11,438 nt of DNA from an uncultured Streptomyces sp. (GCA_946480485.1 CAMLJW010000139.1:1-11438), one strand, 5' to 3'. Positions 1 to 6,176 are shown, counted from the stretch's first letter. Notes: a model not told the origin generated them from the sequence alone. Translations and numbers: made by a program.

Positions 1-24
1 TTCAGACGTGTGCTCTTCCGATCT
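1..24. other. Illumina TruSeq adapter remnant (artefact)
   Basis: These 24 bases are identical to the 3' part of the Illumina TruSeq read-2 adapter, ending in the familiar GCTCTTCCGATCT. Genomic sequence begins at about 25. The stretch opens an apparent GTG start at 8 in frame with the oxidoreductase behind it, but the residues encoded before 26 are adapter translation and not protein. The left end of the window is therefore an untrimmed contig end. Confidence 0.97.
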
Positions 25-25
25 C

Positions 26-1078
26 GCGCAGCGGGTCAGTCCGGGCGATATTCCCGGGTACCTGCCCTTTGCCGGAGACCGCGCTCACAAGGCACTGTTT
101 TTACCCGAGGAAGGATTCCTCGACGCCCGCCGCTGGCTGGAAAACCTCCAGACGGCGCTTGCGGCGATGCCGAATGTGACTGTGCACCGCGTCGAACATG
201 TGCAAGGGCTGTCGGCGGATGCAAAGTTCACCGTGCAGGCCGGTGAGCAGCGGATCGTGGCAGACCAGGCCGTGGTCGCCGCCGGTGTGTGGACCTCCGA
301 CGTGGTGGCCGAGCTGCGCCCCGATATCGTCCTCATGCCCGTGATCTCCGGTGCCGGCGCCGCATTGCAGGTCCGCCCCCCCGTGCCTATGCAGGCGGTC
401 GTGCGCACCCCCAACCGCTCCTTTGCCTGCGGCCTGCACACCGTCCCCATGACCGACGGAACGGTGTATCTCGGCGGCACCAACAACGTCTGCCTCGCCC
501 CTGAGGAGGCACCGACCCTCTCCAATGTGCACTATCTCTCCGACACCATGACCAGCCAGTTCCACGAAGGCTTCATCACCGCGGCGGTCACGCAAACCCA
601 CTTCGGAAACCGGCCGATCAGCCTCGACACCTACCCCCTGCTGGGCGCCACCTCCGCTGCCGGTCTGTGGGTGGCGACCGGCACCTACCGCGAGGGCTTG
701 CACACTTCCCCGCTCATCGCCCAGGAGATCGCGGCCGAGATGCTTGGCCAAACCCCCTCCGGCCTGCCCAGGGCATACGCCCCGGAACGCGACCCCATCA
801 TCGAATGGGACCGGCCCGCAGCCGTGGCCGAAGCGGCCCGCCACGTTCACTCTCTCGCCGTCGAAACCCGGATGCGCCCCCCCACCAACGGCGCCTGGCC
901 CGCCTGGCTGCGCACCATGTACAGCCAAGCAATGAACCGCTGTTACGAGCACGTTCCAGCGGACTTCATCCTCCACCCCGAACTCGCGCCACTCGCCTAC
1001 GAGTCCGGCCCCGCACTCATGACCATGATCCAGGACTATCTTACGGCCCGCTCCAAAGCCAGGGTTGTGACCACGTAG
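26..1078 (+). CDS. FAD-dependent oxidoreductase (DAO/DadA-like), 5'-truncated
   Basis: About 350 residues of a DAO-superfamily flavoenzyme, a family that oxidises amines or amino acids with FAD. The N-terminal Rossmann GxGxxG motif is missing because the contig starts inside the gene. What remains fits the family: a segment like 'GFLDARRWLENLQTAL', the 'VVAAGVWTSDVV' strand that precedes the substrate domain, and the C-terminal FAD-contacting block 'RPISLDTYPLLG' followed by 'GLWVATGTYREGLHTSPLIA'. About 100 residues follow the usual DAO end (from 'GLPRAYAPERDP' on) and match nothing I recognise. A TTA leucine codon at 101-103 is rare in Streptomyces and could make expression depend on the bldA tRNA. 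The TAG stop is at 1076-1078. The substrate cannot be told. The apparent GTG start at 8 is in the adapter and was discarded. Confidence 0.82.
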   Translation, partial: AQRVSPGDIPGYLPFAGDRAHKALFLPEEGFLDARRWLENLQTALAAMPNVTVHRVEHVQGLSADAKFTVQAGEQRIVADQAVVAAGVWTSDVVAELRPDIVLMPVISGAGAALQVRPPVPMQAVVRTPNRSFACGLHTVPMTDGTVYLGGTNNVCLAPEEAPTLSNVHYLSDTMTSQFHEGFITAAVTQTHFGNRPISLDTYPLLGATSAAGLWVATGTYREGLHTSPLIAQEIAAEMLGQTPSGLPRAYAPERDPIIEWDRPAAVAEAARHVHSLAVETRMRPPTNGAWPAWLRTMYSQAMNRCYEHVPADFILHPELAPLAYESGPALMTMIQDYLTARSKARVVTT

Positions 1079-1177
1079 CGACCCTTGCGCGACAGAGAGC
1101 GGGCTGCCGACACCCTGCGACTCCGCCTCCCGCGTTGTCGTCGGTCCACGACGGCCCGCGTCGCCGCCCTCCTCCGC

Positions 1178-1216
1178 CTGGGGGTACCCACAGCCTTCGG
1201 CGGGAGGTACCCCCAG
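1178..1216. repeat. Inverted repeat (CTGGGGGTACC / GGTACCCCCAG)
   Basis: Two perfect 11-bp arms at 1178-1188 and 1206-1216 enclose a 17-bp centre that contains CAGCC TTCGG. Near-identical GGGGGTACCCCCAG hairpins are, from general knowledge, scattered in many copies between genes of Streptomyces genomes. It lies about 100 bp after the oxidoreductase stop, so it could act as a transcription terminator, or be a small dispersed repeat. Its function is inferred only from shape and place. The rest of the 328-bp spacer 1079-1406 holds the transposase scrap at 1286-1366 and otherwise nothing I recognise. Confidence 0.7.
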
Positions 1217-1285
1217 CCGCATGACGCCGCTCGCTGATCCACCTTGCCATCGCACACCAGGTCGTCATACTCCAGCTGTACGTTC

Positions 1286-1366
1286 CGGGACGCGTTCGAG
1301 GCCGTGATGGGTCAGATCGCGGGCCGCTTCGCGTGGGTCGAACCCCGGCGCAAGGCGGGGCGGTGA
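1286..1366 (+). pseudogene. IS701-like transposase fragment (N-terminal scrap)
   Basis: A 26-codon open stretch reads RDAFEAVMGQIAGRFAWVEP followed by RRKAGR and then TGA at 1364-1366. The 'IaGRFARvEPRrRA' pattern is the conserved N-terminal start of IS701-family DDE transposases of actinomycetes. No start codon with a ribosome site is evident, and the family's catalytic core is absent, since the reading frame stops where homologs continue with 'LLxGL'. I read it as a decayed insertion-sequence remnant. It is too short to exclude a chance resemblance. Confidence 0.5.
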
Positions 1367-1406
1367 CCGCACACCATCCCGCCCAGAACCGGACAGCGAA
1401 GCGAGA

Positions 1407-2459
1407 ATGACGTTGGACACGAAAGCGGCGACTTGCCTTGTTCTACGAGATGCGGACGGCGACCGCGGTGAACACCGCGACCACCGGGGTCAAGGACGAC
1501 CCCGCGCCCTTGGCGGATCGTCCCCGGCCCCTCCCCCTGCCGCCCGCAAAGCCGTTGACTGGCGCATCCGATTAGCCGCGCTCTCCACCATCTGGGGCTG
1601 CAGCTTCCTTCTCATCAAGGTCGGCACGCAGGCCTACCCGCCCTTCCAGGTCACCTTCGGTCGGCTCCTGTTCGGCACGGCGGTGCTCGCGGTGGCGATG
1701 GCCGTCCGCCGCGAACGGCTGCCCCGAGGGCTGCGCACCTGGGGCCATATGACGGTCGCGGCATTGCTGCTCAACGCTCTGCCGTTCTCCCTCTTCGCCT
1801 ACGCCGAACTCAGGATTCCTTCGACGCTCGCCGGTATCTGCAATGCCACGGTGCCGCTGTGGGACCTGGCGCTCTCCCTCACCGCCCTGTCGGAGGACCG
1901 GCCGACGCGGCGCCGTGTCACGGGCCTCGGCATCGGCTTCCTCGGCGTTCTCACCCTCCTCGGCGCCTGGCAGGGGTTCCCCGGGCTGGACTTCGGTGGC
2001 GTGGCGATGGCGCTGCTCGCCTCCCTCTGCTACCCGATCGGCTGGATCTATGTGCGCCGCACGCTGGCCGGTTCCGGCTCCTCAGTCCTGTCGCTGACCG
2101 GCGCTCAGCTGTGCCTGGCCACCGTCCAGCTCGCCGTCATCGCTCCGCTGTTCACGAAACTTCCGGCCTCGTTCCCGATCATCCCGCTGCTCGCGGTGTT
2201 CGCACTCGGGGCGGTGGGAACCGGGTTTGCGGTGCTGATCCAGTATGGGCTGGTCACAGAGGTCGGCCCGACGACCGCGCAGATCGTCTCCTACTTCATA
2301 CCGGTGGTCTCCACGGCGGCAGGCGTCATCATCCTCGGAGAACCCCTCGACTGGAAAACGCCGGTGGGGGCCCTGATCGTCCTTGCGGGTGCGGCACTCG
2401 CACAGAGCCGGCCCCGTGGCCGACCGCGGCCCGCGCAGACCCGGGACTCCCGGCAGTAG
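1407..2459 (+). CDS. EamA/DMT-family transporter (probable 5' frameshift)
   Basis: A drug/metabolite-transporter-superfamily membrane protein with the usual two five-helix EamA halves, roughly residues 53-190 and 198-333. Signs are 'STIWGCSFLLIKVG' at the start of helix 1, the 'PSTLAGICNATVPLWDLALS' segment ending half one, and the typical C-terminal 'SYFIPVVSTAAGVIILGEPL' plus 'GALIVLAGAALAQS'. The substrate is not predictable; the family exports metabolites, amino acids or drugs. The first 50 residues from the ATG at 1407 are charged, unlike the family and poor in GC at third positions. The +1 frame from ATG 1450 (or GTG 1468) instead has high third-position GC and runs into this frame if one C is missing in the C-runs at 1522-1537. 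The true start is therefore probably 1450 or 1468 with a one-base deletion. A TTA codon lies at 1572-1574. Confidence 0.85.
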   Translation: MTLDTKAATCLVLRDADGDRGEHRDHRGQGRPRALGGSSPAPPPAARKAVDWRIRLAALSTIWGCSFLLIKVGTQAYPPFQVTFGRLLFGTAVLAVAMAVRRERLPRGLRTWGHMTVAALLLNALPFSLFAYAELRIPSTLAGICNATVPLWDLALSLTALSEDRPTRRRVTGLGIGFLGVLTLLGAWQGFPGLDFGGVAMALLASLCYPIGWIYVRRTLAGSGSSVLSLTGAQLCLATVQLAVIAPLFTKLPASFPIIPLLAVFALGAVGTGFAVLIQYGLVTEVGPTTAQIVSYFIPVVSTAAGVIILGEPLDWKTPVGALIVLAGAALAQSRPRGRPRPAQTRDSRQ

Positions 2460-2478
2460 CTGCGGGCCGATACCACGG

Positions 2479-2685
2479 TGGGCGTCGGGCGGCTTCACGA
2501 AGAAGGATTTCCCCCACTTCCTGGCCCTGCCGCACCGCCGCCTGGACGGCCCGGTCACGGTCGTCTGGGGCAACCATTCCAGCCACATCAGCACGCATGT
2601 GAAACCGTACGCACAGCGGCAGCACTGGCTCACGATCACCAGGGAGAAAATGGCGAGCCGGGCGTTCCGTTCGATTGACGAGCTC
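2479..2685 (+). pseudogene. IS630-type DDE transposase remnant
   Basis: One frame between the transporter and the convergent deaminase gene reads 'GGFTKKDFPHFLALPHRR' and then 'LDGPVTVVWGNHSSHIS', ending in 'WLTI' at 2637. This follows the second catalytic block of IS630/Tc1-type transposases, in which 'GPIVLVWDNlntHvS' carries the second catalytic Asp. Here the Asp is replaced by Gly (VWGNHSSH), so the core residue is lost. After 'WLTI' the expected 'LPpYaPeLNPVE' block with the third acidic residue is absent, and the frame goes on to 'ASRAFRSIDEL', which resembles the family's C-terminal helix. I infer an internal deletion. There is no N-terminal part or start, so it is dead debris. Confidence 0.7.
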
Positions 2686-2690
2686 CAACC

Positions 2691-2755
2691 GGTCAGTCCT
2701 GCCGGTCAGTCCTGCCGATCAGTCCTGCCGTTCAGTCGTGCCGGTCAGTCCTGCC
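2691..2755. repeat. 13-bp tandem repeat, five copies
   Basis: Five head-to-tail copies of GGTCAGTCCTGCC lie at 2691-2703, 2704-2716, 2717-2729, 2730-2742 and 2743-2755. Copies 1, 2 and 5 are identical, copy 3 has one change and copy 4 has two. The last copy encodes the end of the deaminase gene on the minus strand, including its TGA at 2745-2747. Each further copy carries the same stop-like TGA in minus-strand reading. The array most likely arose by slippage at the gene's 3' end. Confidence 0.95.
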
Positions 2756-4118
2756 CGGCGAGTTCCGTCAGGCGCCGCGCCTGCGCCCGCGTGGAGCGGG
2801 CGATGGCGTCCTCGTCGACGTGCAGAAGCCGGCCGTCCTCGACGATCTGCTCGCCGTTGACGAAGGAGGCGGTGACCGGCGCGGCTGCGCCGAGGACGAG
2901 CGCGGTGACCGGGTCGGCGATCGAGGCGTGGGCCAGCGTGTCCATTCTCCACAGCACAAGGTCGGCGAGCTTTCCCGGTTCAAGGGAGCCGATCTCCCGT
3001 GCTCTGCCCAGGACTTGGGCGCCGCCGTAGGTGCCGAGGCGCAGGGCCTGACGGGCGTTCAGGGAGGCTTCGCGGTGGGAGCCGAGGCGGTTGATGAGGA
3101 GGGCGTTGCGGAGTTCGGTGTGCAGTTCGCCGGACTCGTTGGAGGCGGTGCCGTCGACGCCGAGTCCGACCGGGACGCCGGCGGCCAGCATGTCGGGGAC
3201 CCGTGCGATCCCGGCCGCGAGACGGGCGTTGGACGAGGGGCAGTGGGCCACACCCGTCTTCGTACGGGCGAAGGCGGCGATGTCGGAGTCCTTCATGTGG
3301 ACGCAGTGCGCCATCCACACGTCCTCGCCGAGCCAGCCCGTCGACTCGAAGTAGTCGGTCGGGCCCAGGCCGAACAGCTCCTTGCAGAACTGCTCCTCCT
3401 CGAGGGTCTCCGAGCCGTGCGTGTGCAGCCGGACGCCCTTCCGCCGCGCCAACTTCGCACCGTGCCTGAGGAGTTCGGTGGATACGGAGAAAGGAGAGCA
3501 GGGTGCGACCGCGATCTGTGTCATCGCGTCGAAGGAGTCGTCGTGGTAGGCGTCGACGGTCGCCTCGGTGGCCGCGAGGGCGCCTTCGAGGGTCTCGACG
3601 GCGAAGTCCGGGGGCAGACCGCCGTCCTTCTCGCCGCGGTCCATGGACCCGCGGGCGAGGGTGAAGCGGACGCCCGTCTCGCGCGCGGCGCGGATGAGGG
3701 AACCGGACAGGTCGCCGGAGCCGTTCGGATAGATGTAGTGGTGGTCCATGGCGGTGGTGACGCCGCCACGGGCCATCATCGCGAGCGACCCCTGCGCCGC
3801 CGAGTACGTCATCCGCTCGTCGATCCGCGCCCAGATCGGGTAGAGCGCCACCAGCCAGTCGAAGAGGTTGTGATCCGTGGCGAGGCCACGAGTGATCCAC
3901 TGGTAGAAGTGGTGGTGCGTGTTGACCAGGCCGGGGGTCAGGAGATGGCCGGTCGCGTCGATACGGCGTGCGACGTTCTCCAGGCCCTCGGGGGCCTGGC
4001 CGGCGCCGAGCGACTCGATACGGTTGCCGGCGACGACGACGTATCCGGAGGCGTACTCGGTGTCGTCGGCGTTCACGGTCGCGATCGCGCAGTTCTCGAT
4101 GACGATGCGCTGAGCCAT
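2745..4118 (-). CDS. 8-oxoguanine deaminase (amidohydrolase)
   Basis: A 457-residue amidohydrolase of the TrzN/SsnA/8-oxoguanine-deaminase branch. It would hydrolyse 8-oxoguanine to urate and ammonia in the cytosol, feeding the uricase encoded just upstream. Metal-site residues are visible: H68 and H70 in 'NTHHHFYQ', H234 with E237 in 'HTHGSE', H271 in 'WMAHCVH' and D322 in 'GLGVDGTASNES'. Length and the C-terminal 'LEPGKLADLVLW' fit the family. The ATG at 4118 has GAGGA at 4125-4129, 6 nt upstream. It is the last gene of a minus-strand operon, 60 bp after uricase. The gene ends inside a 13-bp tandem array. The neighbouring uricase, uraH and uraD favour 8-oxoguanine over related substrates (guanine, s-triazines), but that is context, not proof. 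Confidence 0.86.
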   Translation of the reverse strand: MAQRIVIENCAIATVNADDTEYASGYVVVAGNRIESLGAGQAPEGLENVARRIDATGHLLTPGLVNTHHHFYQWITRGLATDHNLFDWLVALYPIWARIDERMTYSAAQGSLAMMARGGVTTAMDHHYIYPNGSGDLSGSLIRAARETGVRFTLARGSMDRGEKDGGLPPDFAVETLEGALAATEATVDAYHDDSFDAMTQIAVAPCSPFSVSTELLRHGAKLARRKGVRLHTHGSETLEEEQFCKELFGLGPTDYFESTGWLGEDVWMAHCVHMKDSDIAAFARTKTGVAHCPSSNARLAAGIARVPDMLAAGVPVGLGVDGTASNESGELHTELRNALLINRLGSHREASLNARQALRLGTYGGAQVLGRAREIGSLEPGKLADLVLWRMDTLAHASIADPVTALVLGAAAPVTASFVNGEQIVEDGRLLHVDEDAIARSTRAQARRLTELAGQD

Positions 4119-4131
4119 CGTTCGTCCTCTA

Positions 4132-4178
4132 CTTTCCGTGTCCGCTGCTTTCCGTGCCCGCTGCTTTCCGTGTCCGCG
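4132..4178. repeat. 16-bp tandem repeat, three copies
   Basis: Three copies of CTTTCCGTGTCCGCTG start at 4132, 4148 and 4164. The second copy has one C for T change and the third differs in its last two bases. They fill most of the spacer between the uricase stop (4179) and the deaminase start (4118), ending next to the uricase stop codon. They lie just upstream of the deaminase ribosome site at 4125-4129 and do not disrupt it. Confidence 0.93.
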
Positions 4179-5081
4179 TCAGAGGTTGGTGAGATCCACC
4201 GGGATGCGCGCCGCGCAGCCGTCCCGCAGGACGGTGGCCTCGATCAAGCCGTACGGACGGTCGGCGGCGAAGTACACAGCTCCATCGGCGGTGTCGTTCT
4301 TGAGTCCGAACGGCTCCAGGTCCACCAGGAAGTGGTGCTTGTTCGGGAGCGAGAAGCGGACCTCGTCGATCTCGTCGCGGTGGTCGATGATGCGCGCGCC
4401 CATTGCGTACAGGGTCTGCTGGAGAGACAGCGAGTACGTCTTCGCGAAGGCCTGGAGCAGGTGCTCGCGGGTCTGCTCGTACGACGTCTCCCAGGCAGGT
4501 GTCCGCCGCTCGTCGTCGGTCCAGTTGAACCGCCAGCGCGCGGAGACCTCCGTGGCCAGGATGCGGTCGTACGCCTCCGGGAGGGTCGTGTACTGGTCCT
4601 TGGCAAACCCCCAGAACTCGGAGTTGGTCGAGTTCATCACGGTCAGGTCCTTCAGCCCCGAGACGACCTCCCACTTCTCGCCGTCGTACGTGATCTGAGC
4701 GAGACGGGTCTCCTGCCCCTTGCGGACGAAGGAGTGCGCCCCCTCCCCGGGGTTCTCGATGCGCTCCCAGACGTACTCCTCAATACGGATGCGGGCCGTT
4801 TTGATCGGCTCCTGGCTCGTCACGAAATGGCGGGCGAGGTGGATTCCGAACTGCTCGGCGGACTCGATGCCGTACTTCTTGGCGAAGGCGTACACCGTGT
4901 TCTTGGTGGTGTCGGTCGGCAGGACGCTCGCGTTGGAGCCGGAGTAGTGGACCTCGTCCATGTCGCCGGAAAGCGACACGGATACGTTCAGGTCCTTGAT
5001 GTGGTGGGTGGCGCCGTCCCGCGTGATGCGTACGACCCGGTTCTCGGCCTTGCCGTACTGGTTCTGTCCCAGGATGGGCAT
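4179..5081 (-). CDS. Urate oxidase (uricase, factor-independent urate hydroxylase)
   Basis: A 300-residue uricase of normal length, made of two tunnelling-fold halves. It oxidises urate with O2 and water to 5-hydroxyisourate and H2O2 without cofactor. Visible active-site residues are K11 in 'QYGKAENRVVRI', T58 in 'LPTDTTKNTVYAFAK', F159 and R182 for urate stacking and clamping, Q221/Q222, N247 and H249 in 'SLPNKHHFLVDL'. The ATG at 5081 was chosen because homologs begin with 'MPxxLGxNQYGKAE' and because GAGGGAG at 5091-5097 sits 9 nt upstream, inside the 3' end of uraH. The open frame runs upstream to 5330, but that extension overlaps uraH and has no uricase similarity. It lies 5 bp after the uraH stop, so the two are probably translationally coupled. 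The product of the next enzyme's substrate makes this the central step of the operon. Confidence 0.95.
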   Translation of the reverse strand: MPILGQNQYGKAENRVVRITRDGATHHIKDLNVSVSLSGDMDEVHYSGSNASVLPTDTTKNTVYAFAKKYGIESAEQFGIHLARHFVTSQEPIKTARIRIEEYVWERIENPGEGAHSFVRKGQETRLAQITYDGEKWEVVSGLKDLTVMNSTNSEFWGFAKDQYTTLPEAYDRILATEVSARWRFNWTDDERRTPAWETSYEQTREHLLQAFAKTYSLSLQQTLYAMGARIIDHRDEIDEVRFSLPNKHHFLVDLEPFGLKNDTADGAVYFAADRPYGLIEATVLRDGCAARIPVDLTNL

Positions 5082-5086
5082 GTGTG

Positions 5087-5485
5087 CTAGCTCCCTCGGT
5101 ACACGGAGTAGCCGAACGGGTTGAGCAGCAGCGGCACGTGGTAGTGCTCGCCCGGTCGGACAGCGAAGGTGACTGCCACTTCCGGGAAGAACACTCCTCC
5201 GGCACCGCTGTCCCGATGCGCGGGGGCGCCCTGCTGCGCCTCGGCCTTCTTGTTCTCCAGGTACGGTTCGACGGCGAAGTCGAGCCGTACCTGGGTCGTC
5301 CCTGCCGGCGGGGCCGGGAGGTCCCCGCACCGTCCGTCCGCGTCGGTCGCGGAGCCGCCGAGCGGCTGCCAGTCCGCGTCGCGCCCGCTACGGGCGGCGA
5401 GTCGGACCGCGACGCCCTCGGCGGGGCGGCCGGCGCTGGTGTCCAGAATATGGGTGGACACGGAGGCGGTGGTGTCGGTGCTCAT
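5087..5485 (-). CDS. uraH: 5-hydroxyisourate hydrolase
   Basis: A 132-residue transthyretin-related protein that opens 5-hydroxyisourate to OHCU, the second step after uricase. Diagnostic residues are present: H12 in 'STHILD', R52 in 'TDADGRCGDL', H116 in 'EHYHVPLLLNPFGYS' and the C-terminal tetrapeptide YRGS (129-132), the hallmark separating the hydrolase from true transthyretin. Length is slightly over the usual 110-120 because of an 'ENKKAEAQQGAPAHRDSGAGG' type insert at about 77-97. The ATG at 5485 has a weak AAGAGAG ribosome site. It is the second gene of the operon, 35 bp after uraD and 5 bp before uricase. Confidence 0.95.
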   Translation of the reverse strand: MSTDTTASVSTHILDTSAGRPAEGVAVRLAARSGRDADWQPLGGSATDADGRCGDLPAPPAGTTQVRLDFAVEPYLENKKAEAQQGAPAHRDSGAGGVFFPEVAVTFAVRPGEHYHVPLLLNPFGYSVYRGS

Positions 5486-5507
5486 ACGCTCTCTTCTGGT
5501 CCATGCC

Positions 5508-5551
5508 CTCTGCGAGGCCTCTACCGAAACCTCTGCGAGCCCTCGGCGAGG
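5508..5551. repeat. Short degenerate direct repeats at the uraD/uraH junction
   Basis: CCTCTGCGAG occurs at 5508-5517 and again at 5530-5539, followed by the related CCTCGGCGAG at 5541-5550. The repeats span the spacer and the last codons of uraD (stop at 5521-5523). They are weaker than the arrays at the other two junctions of this operon. Confidence 0.6.
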
Positions 5552-6042
5552 CGGGTCAGCCGAATACGGTTGATCTTGCCCAGTTCGGAGCGGACGATCT
5601 CGCGCTCCCGCTCGGGCGAGTTACCGATCCGTTCCCTGACCGCGTCGCGCATCTGCTCGCCGGTCCGGCCCGTGGCACAGATCAGGAAGACATGGCCGAA
5701 CTTCTCCTGGTACGCCAGGTTCAGTGCGAGCACCTCCGCCCTGAGCTCCGCTGAGGCACCGGCCATGCCGCGCTGCTCGCGCGAGCTCGTCGGATCTCCT
5801 GGCTCCGGCCGCCCGATCGGCGGATGCCCTGCCATCGCCTCCTCCAGGTCGACGACGGTCAACTCGGCCATGGCGGCGTCGCTCGCGGCGAGAAGGTCGT
5901 CAACAGCGGCGTACGGGCGCTGCGCGACCAGCTTCCTTCCCCACGCCACCGAGGCGCACGCCTCGCGGAGCGCGGCTAGGGCCGCGCGCTCTTGCAGGCC
6001 GTTGAGCCGGGCGAGACCGCCAGGTGTCGTACTCGACGTCAG
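5521..6042 (-). CDS. uraD: OHCU decarboxylase
   Basis: A 173-residue OHCU (2-oxo-4-hydroxy-4-carboxy-5-ureidoimidazoline) decarboxylase, which gives stereospecific (S)-allantoin. Family marks are 'FNxL'-like 'ARLNGL' near the start, catalytic H73 in 'GHPPIG', E89-Q90 in 'SSREQRG', and the C-terminal block 'KFGHVFLICATGRTGEQM' with 'ERIGN'. The start is unusual. Homologs begin with 'MTSxTPGLARFN', and this aligns to a CTG at 6042 with GGAGGG at 6048-6053, 5 nt upstream. The next in-frame start upstream is GTG at 6075, which has no good ribosome site and would run through the GGAGGG itself. I prefer CTG. It is the first gene of the operon; its stop at 5521 is 35 bp before uraH. Confidence 0.9.
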   Translation of the reverse strand: MTSSTTPGGLARLNGLQERAALAALREACASVAWGRKLVAQRPYAAVDDLLAASDAAMAELTVVDLEEAMAGHPPIGRPEPGDPTSSREQRGMAGASAELRAEVLALNLAYQEKFGHVFLICATGRTGEQMRDAVRERIGNSPEREREIVRSELGKINRIRLTRLAEGSQRFR

Positions 6043-6047
6043 GGCAA

Positions 6048-6053
6048 CCCTCC
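6048..6053 (-). promoter_or_regulatory. Ribosome binding site that fixes the uraD start
   Basis: GGAGGG on the minus strand is a near-perfect anti-16S match, 5 nt before the CTG codon at 6042-6040. The TTG that directly touches it (6047-6045) is out of frame. The spacing therefore supports CTG as initiator over the upstream GTG at 6075. Confidence 0.6.
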
Positions 6054-6102
6054 GTGACCTTGTGCTGACGGACACGGACAGCCAACGCCCTCAGAACGAC
6101 CA

Positions 6103-6121
6103 CGTCAACGCTTTGTGGAAA
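6103..6121 (-). promoter_or_regulatory. Possible promoter/operator of the urate operon
   Basis: The minus strand carries TTGACG at 6108-6103, a good -35 match. No convincing -10 lies 16-18 bp further on, so the promoter call is weak. Directly upstream is TTTCCAC (6121-6115) followed by AAAG, which could be one half of a regulator site. The position, 60-80 bp before the uraD start, suits a control region. Confidence 0.25.
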
Positions 6122-6141
6122 GGCCCGCCAGGGTGCCTCGC

Positions 6142-6176
6142 CGGCGCCGTCGATGAGCGACGGCGCCGTCGATGAG
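6142..6176. repeat. 16-bp direct repeat, two copies 3 bp apart
   Basis: CGGCGCCGTCGATGAG occurs perfectly at 6142-6157 and 6161-6176 with CGA between, so the period is 19 bp. Each copy contains the palindrome GGCGCC. It lies in the spacer between the membrane-protein gene and uraD, upstream of the candidate promoter. It could be an operator or simple slippage. Confidence 0.9.

Noticed and set aside
101..1255. A 384-codon minus-strand open frame opposite the oxidoreductase
   Set aside because: Gly/His/Arg-rich with no motif, while the plus strand carries a clear DAO-type protein.
1407..1449. The N-terminus from ATG 1407 as a real part of the transporter
   Set aside because: Poor third-position GC, charged sequence unlike the family, and only a weak ribosome site. 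It is kept in the coordinates only as the longest uninterrupted frame.
2691..2755. CRISPR-like array
   Set aside because: The 13-bp units abut directly with no spacers, so this is a simple tandem repeat. No cas genes are present.
2820..5090. A 756-codon plus-strand open frame antisense to the deaminase and uricase
   Set aside because: It spans two well-supported enzymes on the other strand, has a low-complexity Val/Gly/Arg/Asp composition and no domains. Long antisense frames are expected in high-GC coding DNA.
5082..5330. An 83-codon N-terminal extension of uricase
   Set aside because: It overlaps uraH entirely, lacks uricase similarity, and the ATG at 5081 has its own ribosome site and matches the family's start.
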